Of a stretch of DNA of 64,000 bases, positions 16,428 through 27,007 are shown piece after piece; the stretch's first letter is position 1, and each line of letters opens with the position of its first letter. Origin of the DNA: Yersinia massiliensis CCUG 53443 (lineage in GTDB: Bacteria; Pseudomonadota; Gammaproteobacteria; Enterobacterales; Enterobacteriaceae); assembly GCF_000312485.1 (NCBI RefSeq), contig NZ_HE997651.1:85164-149163 (forward strand), in the 5' to 3' direction. The position numbers and the translations under genes were made by a program. The notes under the pieces were generated by a model. The model searched no databases. It saw only the letters and a list, made by a program, of their open reading frames with translations, and was not told where the DNA came from.

Positions 16428-17543
16428 ATGAAATTAACGAAAGGTAAAATGTTGCTGGCTGGGTGTATCGCGATGGCGATGAGCCATTCTGCTCTGGCGG
16501 AAGACATTAAAGTTGCCATTGTTGGCGCAATGTCCGGTCCGGTTGCCCAATACGGTGACATGGAATTTACCGGTGCACGTCAAGCTATTGCTGACATCAA
16601 TGCCAAAGGTGGAATTAACGGCAATAAACTGGTCGGCGTGGAATACGATGATGCCTGCGACCCAAAACAAGCTGTTGCTGTCGCGAACAAAGTCATTAAC
16701 GACGGTATTCGTTATGTTATCGGCCACCTGTGCTCTTCTTCTACTCAGCCTGCTTCAGATATTTATGAAGATGAAGGCGTGATTATGATCACCCCAGCCG
16801 CGACAAACGCTGATCTGACCACTCGTGGTTACAAAATGATTATGCGCACCACCGGCTTGGATTCTGATCAAGGCCCAACTGCCGCCAAATACATCCTTGA
16901 AACCATCAAACCTAAACGTATCGCGGTGGTTCACGATAAGCAGCAGTATGGTGAAGGTCTGGCGCGTTCAGTGCGTGATAGCCTGAAAAAGCAAGGTACA
17001 GAGCCTGTGCTGTTTGAAGGTGTGACTGCCGGTGATAAAGATTTCTCTACATTGGTCGCTCGTCTGAAGAAAGAAAACGTCGATTTCGTCTACTTCGGCG
17101 GGTACTACCCAGAAATGGGTCAAATCCTGCGTCAGGCTAAGCAAGCAGGTCTGACCGCTCGCTTTATGGGACCAGAAGGCGTGGGCAACTCCTCACTGTC
17201 TAACATTGCGGGTGACGCTTCTGAAGGCATGCTGGTGACATTACCGAAACGTTATGACCAAGTTCCGGCTAACCAACCTATCGTTGACGCGCTGAAAGCG
17301 AAAAAACTGGATCCAACTGGCCCGTTCGTCTGGACCACTTATGCCGCACTGCAATCGCTGACAACCGCGATGGACCGTGCCGGTAGCCAAGAACCAGCCG
17401 ATTTGGTCAAAGATCTGAAAACCGGCAAACCGGTTGAAACGGTAATGGGTCCATTGAGCTGGGATGAGAAAGGCGATCTGAAAGGGTTTGAGTTCGGTAT
17501 TTTTGAATGGCATGCGGATGGTTCATCTACCGCAGTCAAATAA
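16428..17543 (+). CDS. livK: Branched-chain amino acid ABC transporter, periplasmic binding protein
   Basis: This 371-residue periplasmic protein binds leucine (and probably isoleucine and valine) for the LivHMGF transporter. The signal peptide ends at SHSALA before [20 protein letters not shown] disulfide-forming cysteine pair ([26 protein letters not shown]) and [15 protein letters not shown] are family signatures. LivK-like residues in GDMEF and [11 protein letters not shown] favour LivK over LivJ. The start at 16428 gives a normal signal peptide; an ATG at 16413 is also in frame. A GC-rich terminator separates it from livH, so the permease genes are probably made at a lower level. Confidence 0.95.
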   Translation: MKLTKGKMLLAGCIAMAMSHSALAEDIKVAIVGAMSGPVAQYGDMEFTGARQAIADINAKGGINGNKLVGVEYDDACDPKQAVAVANKVINDGIRYVIGHLCSSSTQPASDIYEDEGVIMITPAATNADLTTRGYKMIMRTTGLDSDQGPTAAKYILETIKPKRIAVVHDKQQYGEGLARSVRDSLKKQGTEPVLFEGVTAGDKDFSTLVARLKKENVDFVYFGGYYPEMGQILRQAKQAGLTARFMGPEGVGNSSLSNIAGDASEGMLVTLPKRYDQVPANQPIVDALKAKKLDPTGPFVWTTYAALQSLTTAMDRAGSQEPADLVKDLKTGKPVETVMGPLSWDEKGDLKGFEFGIFEWHADGSSTAVK

Positions 17544-17610
17544 CAATAATATTAGAAACATCAAGTTATAGGGTTGTTTATGTAACAACCCGTCCCCTTC
17601 AACCAATTGC

Positions 17611-17637
17611 ATCCCCCCACGTTCCGGGGGGATTTTT
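17611..17637 (+). terminator. Intercistronic terminator/attenuator between livK and livH
   Basis: ATCCCCCC (17611-17618) and GGGGGGAT (17626-17633) form an 8-bp stem with a 7-base loop, followed by a TTTTT run. Being inside the liv cluster it should lower, not abolish, livHMGF expression unless a second promoter lies downstream. Confidence 0.85.
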
Positions 17638-17707
17638 CTCTTCTGCACACAGTAGATTAGACGCGATTGGCTAGGGCAGCCAGGTAAGTGAATCAAAGGG
17701 TTAGGGT

Positions 17708-18634
17708 ATGTCAGAGCAGTTTCTTTATTTTCTGCAGCAAATGTTCAACGGCGTGACGTTGGGCAGCACCTATGCGCTGATCGCCATCGGTTACACCATG
17801 GTGTACGGCATCATTGGCATGATCAACTTTGCTCATGGCGAAGTGTATATGATCAGCAGCTACGTCTCATTTATCGTGATCGCCGCGTTGATGATGATGG
17901 GGATCGATGCAAGCTGGCTATTGATCGGCTGTGCGTTCTTGGTCTCCATTGTGATTGCCAGTACTTATGGCTGGAGCATCGAACGAGTGGCCTATAAGCC
18001 GGTTCGCAGCTCTAAGCGCTTAATTGCGTTGATCTCTGCGATCGGGATGTCTATTTTCCTGCAAAATTACGTCAGTTTGACGCAAGGTTCACGAGATCTG
18101 GCGCTACCAAGCTTGGTGACGGGGCAGTGGACATTGGCTGAGGTCAATGGTTTCGCTGCGACCATCAGCACCATGCAGTTGACGATTTGGATTGTCACCT
18201 TCCTCGCCATGTTGGCGCTGACGCTATTTATCCGCTATTCCCGTATGGGCCGCGCTTGCCGCGCCTGTGCTGAAGATTTGAAAATGGCCAGTTTGCTGGG
18301 CATCAATACGGATCGGGTTATCTCGCTGACGTTTGTTATCGGGGCATTGATGGCCGCGGTTGCAGGGGTGTTGCTGGGTCAGTTCTATGGCGTGATTAAC
18401 CCATACATTGGCTTTATGGCCGGTATGAAGGCATTTACTGCGGCAGTCTTGGGCGGTATCGGCAGCATTCCAGGTGCGATGATTGGCGGCTTGATTTTGG
18501 GCGTAGCTGAAGCACTGACCTCTGCATATCTCAGCACTGAATACAAAGATGCAGTGTCATTTGCATTACTGATTGTTGTGTTGTTAGTCATGCCAACTGG
18601 GATCTTAGGCCGTCCGGAGGTTGAAAAAGTATGA
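17708..18634 (+). CDS. livH: Branched-chain amino acid ABC transporter permease LivH
   Basis: LivH (308 residues) is one of two inner-membrane permeases of the high-affinity leucine/isoleucine/valine importer. About eight hydrophobic segments are visible. The N-terminal pattern [20 protein letters not shown] and the ATP-binding-subunit contact region [19 protein letters not shown] are typical, as is [16 protein letters not shown]. It overlaps livM by 4 bases. The gap to livK is 164 bp and carries a terminator. Confidence 0.97.
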   Translation: MSEQFLYFLQQMFNGVTLGSTYALIAIGYTMVYGIIGMINFAHGEVYMISSYVSFIVIAALMMMGIDASWLLIGCAFLVSIVIASTYGWSIERVAYKPVRSSKRLIALISAIGMSIFLQNYVSLTQGSRDLALPSLVTGQWTLAEVNGFAATISTMQLTIWIVTFLAMLALTLFIRYSRMGRACRACAEDLKMASLLGINTDRVISLTFVIGALMAAVAGVLLGQFYGVINPYIGFMAGMKAFTAAVLGGIGSIPGAMIGGLILGVAEALTSAYLSTEYKDAVSFALLIVVLLVMPTGILGRPEVEKV

Positions 18635-19917
18635 AACAACTCAACTTCGTTAACGCCATTATCTCCAGCTTTGTTTTGCTCGTTCTCGCCTCGTTCGTGA
18701 TGGGGCTACAGTTGCAGTTAGATGGCACTAAACTGATTGTGCAAGGCGCGTCAGAAGTCCGTTGGTTGTGGATTGGCGCAGCATGTATGGTAGTCTTTTT
18801 CTTCCAATTGGTGCGTCCAGTCATCCAACAAGGTATCAAAAAAATCTCAGGCCCCGCATGGGTACTGCCTAGTTTCGACGGCACCACCCCTCGCCAAAAA
18901 CTGATAGCCGCAGCGATTATTGTTGCCGCGATCGCATGGCCATTTTTGGTGTCTCGAGGTTCAGTCGATATTGCCACTTTGACGCTGATTTACGTCATGC
19001 TCGGGCTAGGATTGAACGTCGTCGTGGGCCTGTCTGGTTTACTGGTTTTGGGTTACGGTGGCTTTTACGCCATTGGTGCCTACACCTATGCGTTACTCAA
19101 TCACTATTACGGCTTAGGTTTCTGGGAGAGTTTACCTCTAGCAGGGATTGTCGCCGCGCTGTCTGGTTTCTTATTGGGCTTCCCAGTATTACGTTTGCGT
19201 GGGGATTATCTGGCGATCGTAACACTCGGCTTTGGTGAAATTGTCCGTATTTTACTGCTCAATAATACAGAAATTACCGGTGGCCCAAATGGGATCAGCC
19301 AAATTCCTAAGCCTACGCTGTTCGGCTTAGAATTTAGTCGCACGGCAAAAGACGGCGGTTGGGATACCTTCCATAATTTCTTTGGCCTGACATATGACCC
19401 AAGTGATCGCATCATTTTCCTGTATATGGTGGCGCTGTTACTGGTGATTTTGACCTTGTTCGTGATTAACCGACTGCTACGGATGCCATTAGGCCGGGCA
19501 TGGGAAGCATTGCGTGAAGATGAGATTGCCTGTCGCTCACTGGGCCTGAGTCCAACCAAAATTAAGCTGACGGCATTTACCATCAGTGCTGCTTTTGCTG
19601 GCTTTGCGGGGACATTATTTGCCGCACGGCAAGGTTTTGTTAGCCCTGAGTCCTTTACGTTTGTTGAGTCAGCCTTCGTACTCGCGATTGTGGTTCTTGG
19701 TGGGATGGGGTCACAGTTCGCGGTTATTTTGGCTGCGATATTGCTGGTGGTTTCACGTGAATTAATGCGTGACCTCAATGCTTATAGCATGTTGTTGTTA
19801 GGTGCATTGATGGTGTTGATGATGATCTGGCGTCCGCAAGGGTTGTTACCGATGAAACGGCCACAACTGAAGTTGAAAGTTGCTGATATTGACGCGAAAC
19901 AAGGGGAGAAAGCATGA
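18631..19917 (+). CDS. livM: Branched-chain amino acid ABC transporter permease LivM
   Basis: LivM (428 residues) is the second permease subunit. An N-terminal extension with two hydrophobic stretches precedes the conserved core ([35 protein letters not shown]). The subunit-contact motif is [19 protein letters not shown], and the end has [19 protein letters not shown]. It overlaps both livH and livG by 4 bases, which shows tight coupling in the operon. Length equals the E. coli protein within a few residues. Confidence 0.97.
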   Translation: MKQLNFVNAIISSFVLLVLASFVMGLQLQLDGTKLIVQGASEVRWLWIGAACMVVFFFQLVRPVIQQGIKKISGPAWVLPSFDGTTPRQKLIAAAIIVAAIAWPFLVSRGSVDIATLTLIYVMLGLGLNVVVGLSGLLVLGYGGFYAIGAYTYALLNHYYGLGFWESLPLAGIVAALSGFLLGFPVLRLRGDYLAIVTLGFGEIVRILLLNNTEITGGPNGISQIPKPTLFGLEFSRTAKDGGWDTFHNFFGLTYDPSDRIIFLYMVALLLVILTLFVINRLLRMPLGRAWEALREDEIACRSLGLSPTKIKLTAFTISAAFAGFAGTLFAARQGFVSPESFTFVESAFVLAIVVLGGMGSQFAVILAAILLVVSRELMRDLNAYSMLLLGALMVLMMIWRPQGLLPMKRPQLKLKVADIDAKQGEKA

Positions 19918-20681
19918 ATACGCAACCTTTGTTAGCTGTTGAAGGGCTGTCAATGCGGTTTGGCGGATTGCTGGCGGTCAACAACGTGGGATTGACCCTT
20001 AATCAGGGGGAAATTGTCTCGCTGATTGGCCCGAATGGAGCGGGTAAAACCACCATTTTTAACTGCCTGACCGGATTTTATCGTCCGACGGGCGGCACGA
20101 TTAAGTTACGTGATCGTCATTTGGAAGGGCTGCCAGGCCAGGTGATTGCCCGTATGGGCGTGATTCGGACTTTCCAGCACGTGCGTTTATTCCGTGAAAT
20201 GACGGTGATAGAGAACCTGCTGGTGGCGCAACATCAGCACCTGAAAAGTGGCATATTTGCCGGTTTGCTGAAAACGCCAGCATTTAGACGTGCGGAAGCT
20301 GACGCACTAGAACGTGCAGCAACTTGGCTAGAGCGAGTCGGGTTACTCGACTTGGCAAACCGACAGGCGGGGAATCTGGCCTATGGTCAGCAACGCCGCT
20401 TGGAAATCGCTCGTTGCATGGTCACTCGTCCCGAGTTATTGATGCTTGATGAACCCGCGGCAGGCCTGAACCCAAAAGAAACGGATGAACTCAATCAGTT
20501 GATTATGGAGTTACGAGGCCAGCATCAAGTTTCAGTGCTGCTTATTGAGCATGATATGAAACTGGTAATGGGTATCTCTGACCGCATCTATGTCGTGAAT
20601 CAGGGAACGCCGTTGGCGCAAGGCAAACCCGCTGAAATCCGTGATAACCCGGATGTGATTCGGGCCTATTTAGGTGAGTAA
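19914..20681 (+). CDS. livG: Branched-chain amino acid ABC transporter ATP-binding protein LivG
   Basis: LivG (255 residues) is one of the two ATPases energising the importer. Walker A is GPNGAGKTT, the signature is [14 protein letters not shown], Walker B is [15 protein letters not shown], and the switch histidine is in LLIEHDM. It overlaps livM by 4 bases and is followed after 44 bases by livF. Confidence 0.97.
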   Translation: MNTQPLLAVEGLSMRFGGLLAVNNVGLTLNQGEIVSLIGPNGAGKTTIFNCLTGFYRPTGGTIKLRDRHLEGLPGQVIARMGVIRTFQHVRLFREMTVIENLLVAQHQHLKSGIFAGLLKTPAFRRAEADALERAATWLERVGLLDLANRQAGNLAYGQQRRLEIARCMVTRPELLMLDEPAAGLNPKETDELNQLIMELRGQHQVSVLLIEHDMKLVMGISDRIYVVNQGTPLAQGKPAEIRDNPDVIRAYLGE

Positions 20682-20725
20682 GCTTATGTTGGGTAAATGG
20701 AAAGCGGGCGAGGCATAATCATAAC

Positions 20726-21427
20726 ATGTTGTCATTTAATCAAGTTTCAGCCCATTACGGCAAAATTCAGGCGCTACATCAGGTGAGTTTGCATATTCAG
20801 CAGGGCGAGATCGTTACCCTGATTGGTGCCAACGGCGCAGGTAAAACGACCTTGCTGGGGACCTTGTGCGGCGAACCTCGCGCGACTGAGGGCAGTATCA
20901 TCTTCGGTGAGCAGGATATTACCGACTGGCAGACAGCTCGCATTATGCGCGAAGCGATCGCGATTGTACCGGAAGGTCGTCGCGTCTTTTCTCGGATGAC
21001 AGTGGAAGAGAACCTGGCGATGGGCGGTTTTTTTGCTGATCGCCAGCAGTATCAGCAGCGCATTGAGCGGGTCTACGATTTGTTTCCACGGCTGTTTGAG
21101 CGCCGTATTCAGCGGGCAGGAACGATGTCCGGTGGTGAACAACAGATGTTGGCGATAGGTCGTGCTTTGATGAGCCAGCCTAAGTTGCTGCTCTTGGATG
21201 AGCCGTCTCTGGGGTTAGCGCCGATTATCATCCTGCAAATATTTGATACTATTCAACAGTTAAGGGAAGAAGGTATGACCATCTTCTTGGTTGAGCAGAA
21301 CGCAAATCAGGCGCTAAAATTGGCTGACCGGGGCTATGTGCTGGAGAATGGGCGTATTGTTTTGGAAGATACCGGCGCAGCTTTACTGGCAAATGAGGCC
21401 GTGCGTTCAGCGTATCTTGGCGGTTAA
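20726..21427 (+). CDS. livF: Branched-chain amino acid ABC transporter ATP-binding protein LivF
   Basis: LivF (233 residues) is the partner ATPase of LivG. Walker A is GANGAGKTT, the signature is MSGGEQQMLAIGRAL, Walker B is LLLLDEPSLGLAP, and the switch region is FLVEQNANQAL in which glutamine-asparagine replaces the usual histidine environment, as is common in LivF. It ends the liv cluster; a strong hairpin follows. In E. coli ugpB comes next, but here a fimbrial operon on the other strand intervenes. Confidence 0.97.
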   Translation: MLSFNQVSAHYGKIQALHQVSLHIQQGEIVTLIGANGAGKTTLLGTLCGEPRATEGSIIFGEQDITDWQTARIMREAIAIVPEGRRVFSRMTVEENLAMGGFFADRQQYQQRIERVYDLFPRLFERRIQRAGTMSGGEQQMLAIGRALMSQPKLLLLDEPSLGLAPIIILQIFDTIQQLREEGMTIFLVEQNANQALKLADRGYVLENGRIVLEDTGAALLANEAVRSAYLGG

Positions 21428-21452
21428 AAATTTGGTTTAGCATCCTTCACTG

Positions 21453-21476
21453 ATAAGGCCCGTTTTCGGGCCTTAT
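21453..21476 (+). terminator. livF terminator hairpin
   Basis: A perfect 10-bp stem (ATAAGGCCCG / CGGGCCTTAT) with a TTTT loop lies 26 bases after livF, followed by a weakly T-rich stretch. The adhesin gene converges from the other side. Confidence 0.75.
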
Positions 21477-21554
21477 GGTTGTTACCAACGTGAATACCTT
21501 TTGAAATTTTGCTGCGGCGACTTGTTTGCTGACCTATTTTAGGACTAGCGTACA

Positions 21555-22652
21555 TTACGCTTCAGGGGTGATGGTAAAATTCAGCGTATCGCTATAATGG
21601 CCTATATTGGTGCTGGTATCTGTAGGGTAAAGTCGCATTCTGGGTGACCAGCACATCTGTTCCATATCGCTATTTTTATCTAACCGAATGAATTTTTGGT
21701 CTTTTGGCAACTCGAAGTTTGCTTCAGTATTGTCAGCATTTTTCATTCTCACTTTGTAGTGAATAGTGTGATGGCCTTCTTTTTCTTTTAATTGAAAATA
21801 CTGATTATTCCCCGCTAACCCATTTAGATTACTAGCCTTAATCATATAGCGATAACCGCTGACTCCCATAGAACGATAATGGAGACAAAACCTACTTACT
21901 ATTGGGTTAACGAGTGGGGCGTGAAAGGATTGACCATTGGCAATGCTATCAAGCAAATGGTCCAAGTCTACTGGTTTTAATTGCCATGTTTCCGAGGTTA
22001 AGCGGAATTTTGGATCAACGCTTAATGTCGGTGGCGCAATACCGAGTTGTGGATCAAATGATTCGCATTGATTACCTAATGAGTTAAATGAAACGCCTTT
22101 TGATGAGAGCAGAAAATATTCTTGCTTAGTTGAGCTGGCAATGAGAATACCGCCCACCGTCGCTCCGACTCTAATGCTCTTGAGTACATTGGCTGCCACG
22201 TTGAATGACACAGAATAGTAGGGTTGGTTGAATGCAGCAGAACCACTATGAAATATAATTTGTTTGAGGGTATTATTTGATTTTTCAGGTGAAACACCAT
22301 TGATCTTTAGATCACGGATATCACCAAATTGAGTATTTAATACTGGCGAACCGTCGGTATTATAGAAATACAGTGAAAGCAGCGCATTGTTACGGCTCAA
22401 TGGGATAATTCTTTCTGACTTGATTAATTCTTGCCACTGGCGTAAATGCTTTCCTGCTTTTTGGAGATTAAAAAGATTATCGGCTAGATTTACCCGAAAA
22501 GAAATGTCCACGCTATTATCATCTAATACCTTTATTGAGCAATTGGAATAACTTTTGACATAGTTATTGTAAAAGTAGGGCTCCGCCATCGCCGTGGGGG
22601 CGACTATTGAGAGTATTAGACCAATAAATAAGTATTTATTCTTAACTTTCAC
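21555..22652 (-). CDS. CS1/CFA-I-type fimbrial tip adhesin (CfaE/CooD-like)
   Basis: This 365-residue secreted protein has a signal peptide ending near TAMAEPYFYN. The N-terminal half (to about residue 200) shows no recognisable match and is the likely receptor-binding domain. The C-terminal half keeps the CfaE/CooD pilin-domain pattern: FCLHYR, a repeat-rich middle, MCWSPRMRLYPTD, and a final Y-x(3)-L-x-FTITPE strand, with paired cysteines. It is the last gene of the minus-strand fimbrial operon, 20 bases after the minor-subunit gene, the usual place for the tip protein. The receptor cannot be predicted. Confidence 0.85.
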   Translation of the reverse strand: MKVKNKYLFIGLILSIVAPTAMAEPYFYNNYVKSYSNCSIKVLDDNSVDISFRVNLADNLFNLQKAGKHLRQWQELIKSERIIPLSRNNALLSLYFYNTDGSPVLNTQFGDIRDLKINGVSPEKSNNTLKQIIFHSGSAAFNQPYYSVSFNVAANVLKSIRVGATVGGILIASSTKQEYFLLSSKGVSFNSLGNQCESFDPQLGIAPPTLSVDPKFRLTSETWQLKPVDLDHLLDSIANGQSFHAPLVNPIVSRFCLHYRSMGVSGYRYMIKASNLNGLAGNNQYFQLKEKEGHHTIHYKVRMKNADNTEANFELPKDQKFIRLDKNSDMEQMCWSPRMRLYPTDTSTNIGHYSDTLNFTITPEA

Positions 22653-22672
22653 TTTGTGTCACTCCATGACGA

Positions 22673-23197
22673 TTAGCTGTTTGTTTCAAATATTAATGTA
22701 AGCTGCCCATGATATTTACCCGCAATATCTTGTCCATTGGGGGCTAATGCTGAAATATGCAATAGATAATCAGTCATAGTCTGCCCTGCAGAACCTTTAT
22801 TTATCGTGAATACTTCTGGCGTAACCGATAATAGTTTTAAATTGGCTCGATCTTTCCCCCAGCTTATTTTGGCTGGTGAGAAAAAGTGTTGTGCTGAATG
22901 TGCAGTTTTTGTTTCCTGACAGAGTATTAATGGTGCTTTGATTGAAACCTTGAATCCGTCTTGCCGTCGTAGTTTTACCCTGACAGGAACCTCCGCCTGA
23001 AATAGACGTATATTTTCTGGGTGATGGCTTAGCTTTATATGGTTATACCAGCCACCCGTGGGTTTTTCGATCTCGATTCTGGGTTTTGCGGTAACGTCTA
23101 ATTTGACCTCAATCTCCCCTAGTTGAATCGGTACCACAGCTAACACGGGCTGCCAAAAGAAGAGTAGGAATAAGGTGCCTATTTTCATTATCTTCAT
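22673..23197 (-). CDS. Minor fimbrial subunit-like protein
   Basis: This 174-residue exported protein has a signal peptide (IGTLFLLFFWQPVLA) and mature N-terminus VVPIQLGEIEVKLDVTA. The end, DIAGKYHGQLTLIFETNS, resembles the C-terminal strand of the major pilin (AAGTYSGTLKLVLESGA). I read it as a minor pilin or adaptor between shaft and tip. The start at 23197 follows AAGGA by five bases and lies 13 bases after the preceding stop; the frame is open further upstream inside the chaperone gene. It has one cysteine only. Assignment as a subunit, rather than a third chaperone, is inference. Confidence 0.65.
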   Translation of the reverse strand: MKIMKIGTLFLLFFWQPVLAVVPIQLGEIEVKLDVTAKPRIEIEKPTGGWYNHIKLSHHPENIRLFQAEVPVRVKLRRQDGFKVSIKAPLILCQETKTAHSAQHFFSPAKISWGKDRANLKLLSVTPEVFTINKGSAGQTMTDYLLHISALAPNGQDIAGKYHGQLTLIFETNS

Positions 23198-23210
23198 CAC
23201 GTTCCTTACT

Positions 23211-23873
23211 TTAATCCGCGGTGTTCGATTCAACATTGCATTGTAAGTTAAAGGGTTCATCCTCAATCATGCCTTTGATCCTATCGGTTTCCAGTTGTCG
23301 GCGTTGATCGGGATAGAGGTTAAAATCATCTATTTTTTGGTCTTTAACATTGAGCTTGTGCCACCGTAAGCGGGAGTTTCCCGAGTTGTGTAATTCGACT
23401 GATCCATTGATACAGCGGTGCTTCCACTGGTGTTTTAGTGAGGTCGGTAAATACCGGACCAATCCCATATAGCTTAGTTGCACCCCTAAGACCGCCCCAT
23501 GGCCTCCACTTATATGCAGGTTTTTTTCAGGCGCCACAGATAACCGATAGACCTGTTCTTTTTCCGGAGTCTTGAGGGCTTTCAGCACTATTCTTCCACT
23601 TTGTTTAGGACCCAAGATTAACTTAGCGGGAGCCGCAAATAGCGACGGTTGTAACTGTTCGCCAACAGGGGTTAATGACTCTTGATCGGGTGATACGCCG
23701 GGATTATTGATCTGATACAACTGAACAGTGACATACTCGGTCGTCAGGCTGTGATTGATAACATTCACCACCGCATTGGCTTGCCGCATCTCCAGCACAT
23801 GGGGTTGAATATCGATTGCCCCAAAAGCGCAAAATGGCAGCAAACTAGCTGCAACGAAGATCAAAAGGTTCAT
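23211..23873 (-). CDS. Second periplasmic fimbrial chaperone (CfaA-like)
   Basis: This 220-residue protein has a signal peptide (MNLLIFVAASLLPFCAFG) and two immunoglobulin-like domains of the alternate (CS1-type) chaperone class. The pattern VNVINHSLTTEYVTVQLYQINNPG is split here as VNVINHSL and VTVQLYQINNPG, and LILGPKQSGRIVLKAL is the strand that donates to pilins. It carries a C-terminal cysteine pair (RCINGS, LQCNV). Its start lies 29 bases inside the first chaperone gene, so the two are translationally coupled. It is clearly paralogous to the chaperone just upstream. Confidence 0.82.
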   Translation of the reverse strand: MNLLIFVAASLLPFCAFGAIDIQPHVLEMRQANAVVNVINHSLTTEYVTVQLYQINNPGVSPDQESLTPVGEQLQPSLFAAPAKLILGPKQSGRIVLKALKTPEKEQVYRLSVAPEKNLHISGGHGAVLGVQLSYMGLVRYLPTSLKHQWKHRCINGSVELHNSGNSRLRWHKLNVKDQKIDDFNLYPDQRRQLETDRIKGMIEDEPFNLQCNVESNTAD

Positions 23874-24531
23874 TGTTTACCCTCCCGCTAAGCTGTTTGA
23901 CTGGCAAGGTAATCGGTGTACTGGCGTATACATTCAAGCTATTCGCTATTTTGGTTTTATCTTGAGAGGTGAGTTCTGTAAATTTACTGTGAACGTTGCC
24001 CGTAGAGCTGAGTATTAGGCTGTTGTCAGGCAAGCATTGATGTTGCCAATGGCGTGTTTGTGCTGATAACGGCGGCACATGGTGAATGAGGACACCGTAA
24101 CCAATACTGATGGTCATGGGCGCGTGAATCTTGTTTTTATCTGTGCTGCTGCCAGTGACTTTAGTTTCGACAATTGGCTCTATATAAAGTCGATATAGGG
24201 TTTCCTGTTCCGGTGATATTAGTGGTAACAGCTTGATATCTCGTTTCTGTTTGGGCCCTAACGTAATTCGACTAGGGTTAAAAATGATTTCAGGTTGAGA
24301 AATATGACTGATTGGCGTTTTTTTCTCTGAATTTGCGCCGGGATTATCAACCCGTAATAGCGAGATATCTAAATAAAGGGGCTTATCACCGCTATTGTAA
24401 ACTTGAATTGTGCGGTGTTGATCAAGTGCTTCAACTGTTGTACGGGTAGGGATCGCCACTAGCTGGGCATAAGCCGTGGTTATCGGGTTGAACAGCAAAA
24501 TAGCGATTGATAATAACTTAATATTTTTCAT
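23845..24531 (-). CDS. First periplasmic fimbrial chaperone (CfaA-like)
   Basis: This 228-residue protein has a signal peptide ending near TTAYA and an immunoglobulin-like domain with the pilin-binding pattern ITLGPKQKRDIKLLPL and the partner strand IQVYNSGDKPLYLDISLL. The final part has cysteines at HQCLPDN and FDLRCS, matching those of the second chaperone. It overlaps the usher stop by 4 bases (ATGA). CFA/I-like operons of E. coli have one chaperone; a pair in one operon suggests division of labour between shaft and tip subunits. Confidence 0.85.
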   Translation of the reverse strand: MKNIKLLSIAILLFNPITTAYAQLVAIPTRTTVEALDQHRTIQVYNSGDKPLYLDISLLRVDNPGANSEKKTPISHISQPEIIFNPSRITLGPKQKRDIKLLPLISPEQETLYRLYIEPIVETKVTGSSTDKNKIHAPMTISIGYGVLIHHVPPLSAQTRHWQHQCLPDNSLILSSTGNVHSKFTELTSQDKTKIANSLNVYASTPITLPVKQLSGRVNNEPFDLRCS

Positions 24532-26867
24532 GGTAATTCCTGTTGAGACTGAGCGAGGTCGCAGCGATAAACATGATCACGCTGTTGGCGCATATCGCAG
24601 CGATATAAGGTTGAACCGTTTTGGACAGTAATGTTGCTTAAAAGGGTGTTGGAACTGATTGAGAACAACCCATTTGGGTGGACGTTATCACCTGTTTCCT
24701 GAATGACCCCTGTCACCGGTAACCCATTAACATCTTTGAGGAATCCGTTATAAAGCAGCTCTAACGTAATATCTGCTTTGCTGGAAAAGACTTGCCCTGG
24801 ATGAGCGCGCACGATATTGACGGGCACCTGGATATGCATATCGAGGTCGCTGCGGTCATTATGGGTCCGGATAAAGTAGCGGTCCTGATAGCGGGGAAGG
24901 GGAATGGCGTAAAGGCCTCCACCATTGATGGGATAACCTTCAGCCTGAAAACTATAAGGCGTACCCAATAATTCAGGCGTTTCAATCAGTAAGGCAGAGC
25001 CGCTATAACTGCTACGGCCCAGAGCCATCCCTTGCGGACTAATGGCTAACATCCCGTTGTAACTGAACCCACCATTGGCTATTTTGCTATCGATACCTGC
25101 TCGGGCGGAAACATCGCCACGGCTACCAGTACGATGCACAAAGCTACCGATACTTTGGCTATTCCTGCTGGTACTGCCATCAATGCCAAAAGAGCTGCTG
25201 CCATGACTATCAGTGAATTCCTTCTGATAACTGGCACTGGTGGTCAATTGCTGTTGCGCATAAGCGCTGTTGATATTGGCACTGCTTTGGCGTAGCGAGA
25301 GCGTCGTGTTGAGAAAAACACTGTAATCGTTAGTACGGCCGCCACTCGCACTATTTAGGCTGATCCATTGGCTCCCTTTCTGTATGCCGAGCGATAAATT
25401 CAGGCCAAATTGTGGTTGCCGCCAATCCCAACTGCTTTGAACCCGATGCTGTCTATTATGCTGATATTGGTTAAATTGATAGCTGAGTTGAGTCGGGCCA
25501 AAACGGCGACTATAAGAAACCGATGTACTGCCGTAGTTTGGCGCATAGATAGATACATCGGGAGTCTGATAGCGGGCGACAGAGAAATACCCTAATGTTG
25601 TATTCCCGCCGTTTAAGCGCAGATAACCACCACCGTGTTTTTCACCTGACATCATGCCGAGACTAGGGGTGATAGTTAGGTCAGCGAAACCCCATGGGCG
25701 AGATATATTCCCTTCAGCAGCCCAGTGCTGGGCATTGTCTTTAAGCAGCGAGATATTGGTTTGCAGGTTTTCAATCTTCATACTGCGACCAAATTGCACT
25801 AAGTAAGGGGGGGTTTGATGATTGCGAGTACTGCTTTTACCCATAGTGACAAACCAGCCATAGTGGGTTTGTGCACTGATATTACTGATGATTTGGCTTT
25901 CTTGACTGACGATGCGGCCAGTGTGGCCCACTAAACGAATGTTAACGTTGTAATAGCCACCTGGGAGCTGGTTATAGTTAATTTCATTGCGGCCCAACTG
26001 GGCTGGAATACGGCGAATAAGCTGGTTATCGCGGTAAAATTCATAATCCCCCTCTGCAGTGGCATATAACACCAAGCTGCCTATAGAAGGTTTATCTAGC
26101 GCTAAATAGCTTTGGCTGCCCAAGGTAATAAATTGGTTTAAGGCTGGATTAATGAGGGTATTGATACTCCCTGCGCTGTTATCCAGATTGTTTTGCTTCC
26201 CTACTCGCAAATAGAGTGCTTTAAAATTCTTCTGTAGATAGCCACTATCAATGCCTTTTTGGGTGTAGTGCTGATACTGAGGATGATTCCACTGCTGATA
26301 ATTATTCTTCGAGCGGGTGGTGTTATAAAACCAATTAACAAAGCCATAAGATTGCAAAGGTAAACCAATATAACCTTGCCCACGACCCGACATAGCACGG
26401 TAGTTTTTTGCCGTCATACGCAGGTCAAAAGATTGGTTATGCACCAACCCCCATGTCGTGGATGGCATCAGATAGCGGTTGTTATTATTATTGATAGTGA
26501 TGACATTATTAACTTTATCTAGCATGATGTTATGACCTGACAAAATATAGTCACAACCCGTTTTGCACTGTAAATATGGAATCTGAGGTAAGATCTCGCT
26601 TAATAGCAATATTGATTTATCATCTATCTTGTTAAGCTGATACTTTTTCTTATCGAAGGCTAATTGTTGCATTTCTTCTGAGTAAACAATTGGCGCGGGA
26701 AGTGTTTTACCATCCAATATACCCAGTAATTGCAATGTATTGTGCTCTTCAACCGGTGAGAACCCTGGCGGGATGAGATGCTCAATGGTGATGTCTTCGG
26801 CATGGGCTGGGCTTAGTATAAGAAATAATACCGTTGAAAATATTATTTTATTGGTTTTATTTTTCAC
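24528..26867 (-). CDS. CS1/CFA-I-type fimbrial outer-membrane usher
   Basis: This 779-residue protein is the outer-membrane pore that assembles and secretes the fimbria. A signal peptide ends at LSPAHA. An N-terminal domain with a cysteine pair (YLQCKTGCDYIL) is followed by a long beta-barrel region rich in alternating Tyr/Ser/Gln strands. The segment DKPSIGSLVLYATAEGDYEF and VNIRLVGHTG is the TcfC-type sequence of alternate ushers. The C-terminal portion (FSSKADITLELLYNGFLKDV, TLYRCDMRQQ) forms the soluble domain. It is shorter than PapC-type ushers. It lies 187 bp downstream of the major subunit gene, after a weak AT-rich hairpin. Confidence 0.9.
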   Translation of the reverse strand: MKNKTNKIIFSTVLFLILSPAHAEDITIEHLIPPGFSPVEEHNTLQLLGILDGKTLPAPIVYSEEMQQLAFDKKKYQLNKIDDKSILLLSEILPQIPYLQCKTGCDYILSGHNIMLDKVNNVITINNNNNRYLMPSTTWGLVHNQSFDLRMTAKNYRAMSGRGQGYIGLPLQSYGFVNWFYNTTRSKNNYQQWNHPQYQHYTQKGIDSGYLQKNFKALYLRVGKQNNLDNSAGSINTLINPALNQFITLGSQSYLALDKPSIGSLVLYATAEGDYEFYRDNQLIRRIPAQLGRNEINYNQLPGGYYNVNIRLVGHTGRIVSQESQIISNISAQTHYGWFVTMGKSSTRNHQTPPYLVQFGRSMKIENLQTNISLLKDNAQHWAAEGNISRPWGFADLTITPSLGMMSGEKHGGGYLRLNGGNTTLGYFSVARYQTPDVSIYAPNYGSTSVSYSRRFGPTQLSYQFNQYQHNRQHRVQSSWDWRQPQFGLNLSLGIQKGSQWISLNSASGGRTNDYSVFLNTTLSLRQSSANINSAYAQQQLTTSASYQKEFTDSHGSSSFGIDGSTSRNSQSIGSFVHRTGSRGDVSARAGIDSKIANGGFSYNGMLAISPQGMALGRSSYSGSALLIETPELLGTPYSFQAEGYPINGGGLYAIPLPRYQDRYFIRTHNDRSDLDMHIQVPVNIVRAHPGQVFSSKADITLELLYNGFLKDVNGLPVTGVIQETGDNVHPNGLFSISSNTLLSNITVQNGSTLYRCDMRQQRDHVYRCDLAQSQQELP

Positions 26868-27007
26868 TGGATTCCATTCCGTTTACAAGATTAATAATAT
26901 GATTAAGCATCTCCCTAATAGACGTGTTGTTGATCTTGTTGATGATCAAAATTGGGTTTGCAATCGTATTTTTATGTCAAAAGGAGCAAACAGCCAAGAG
27001 ACTAACT

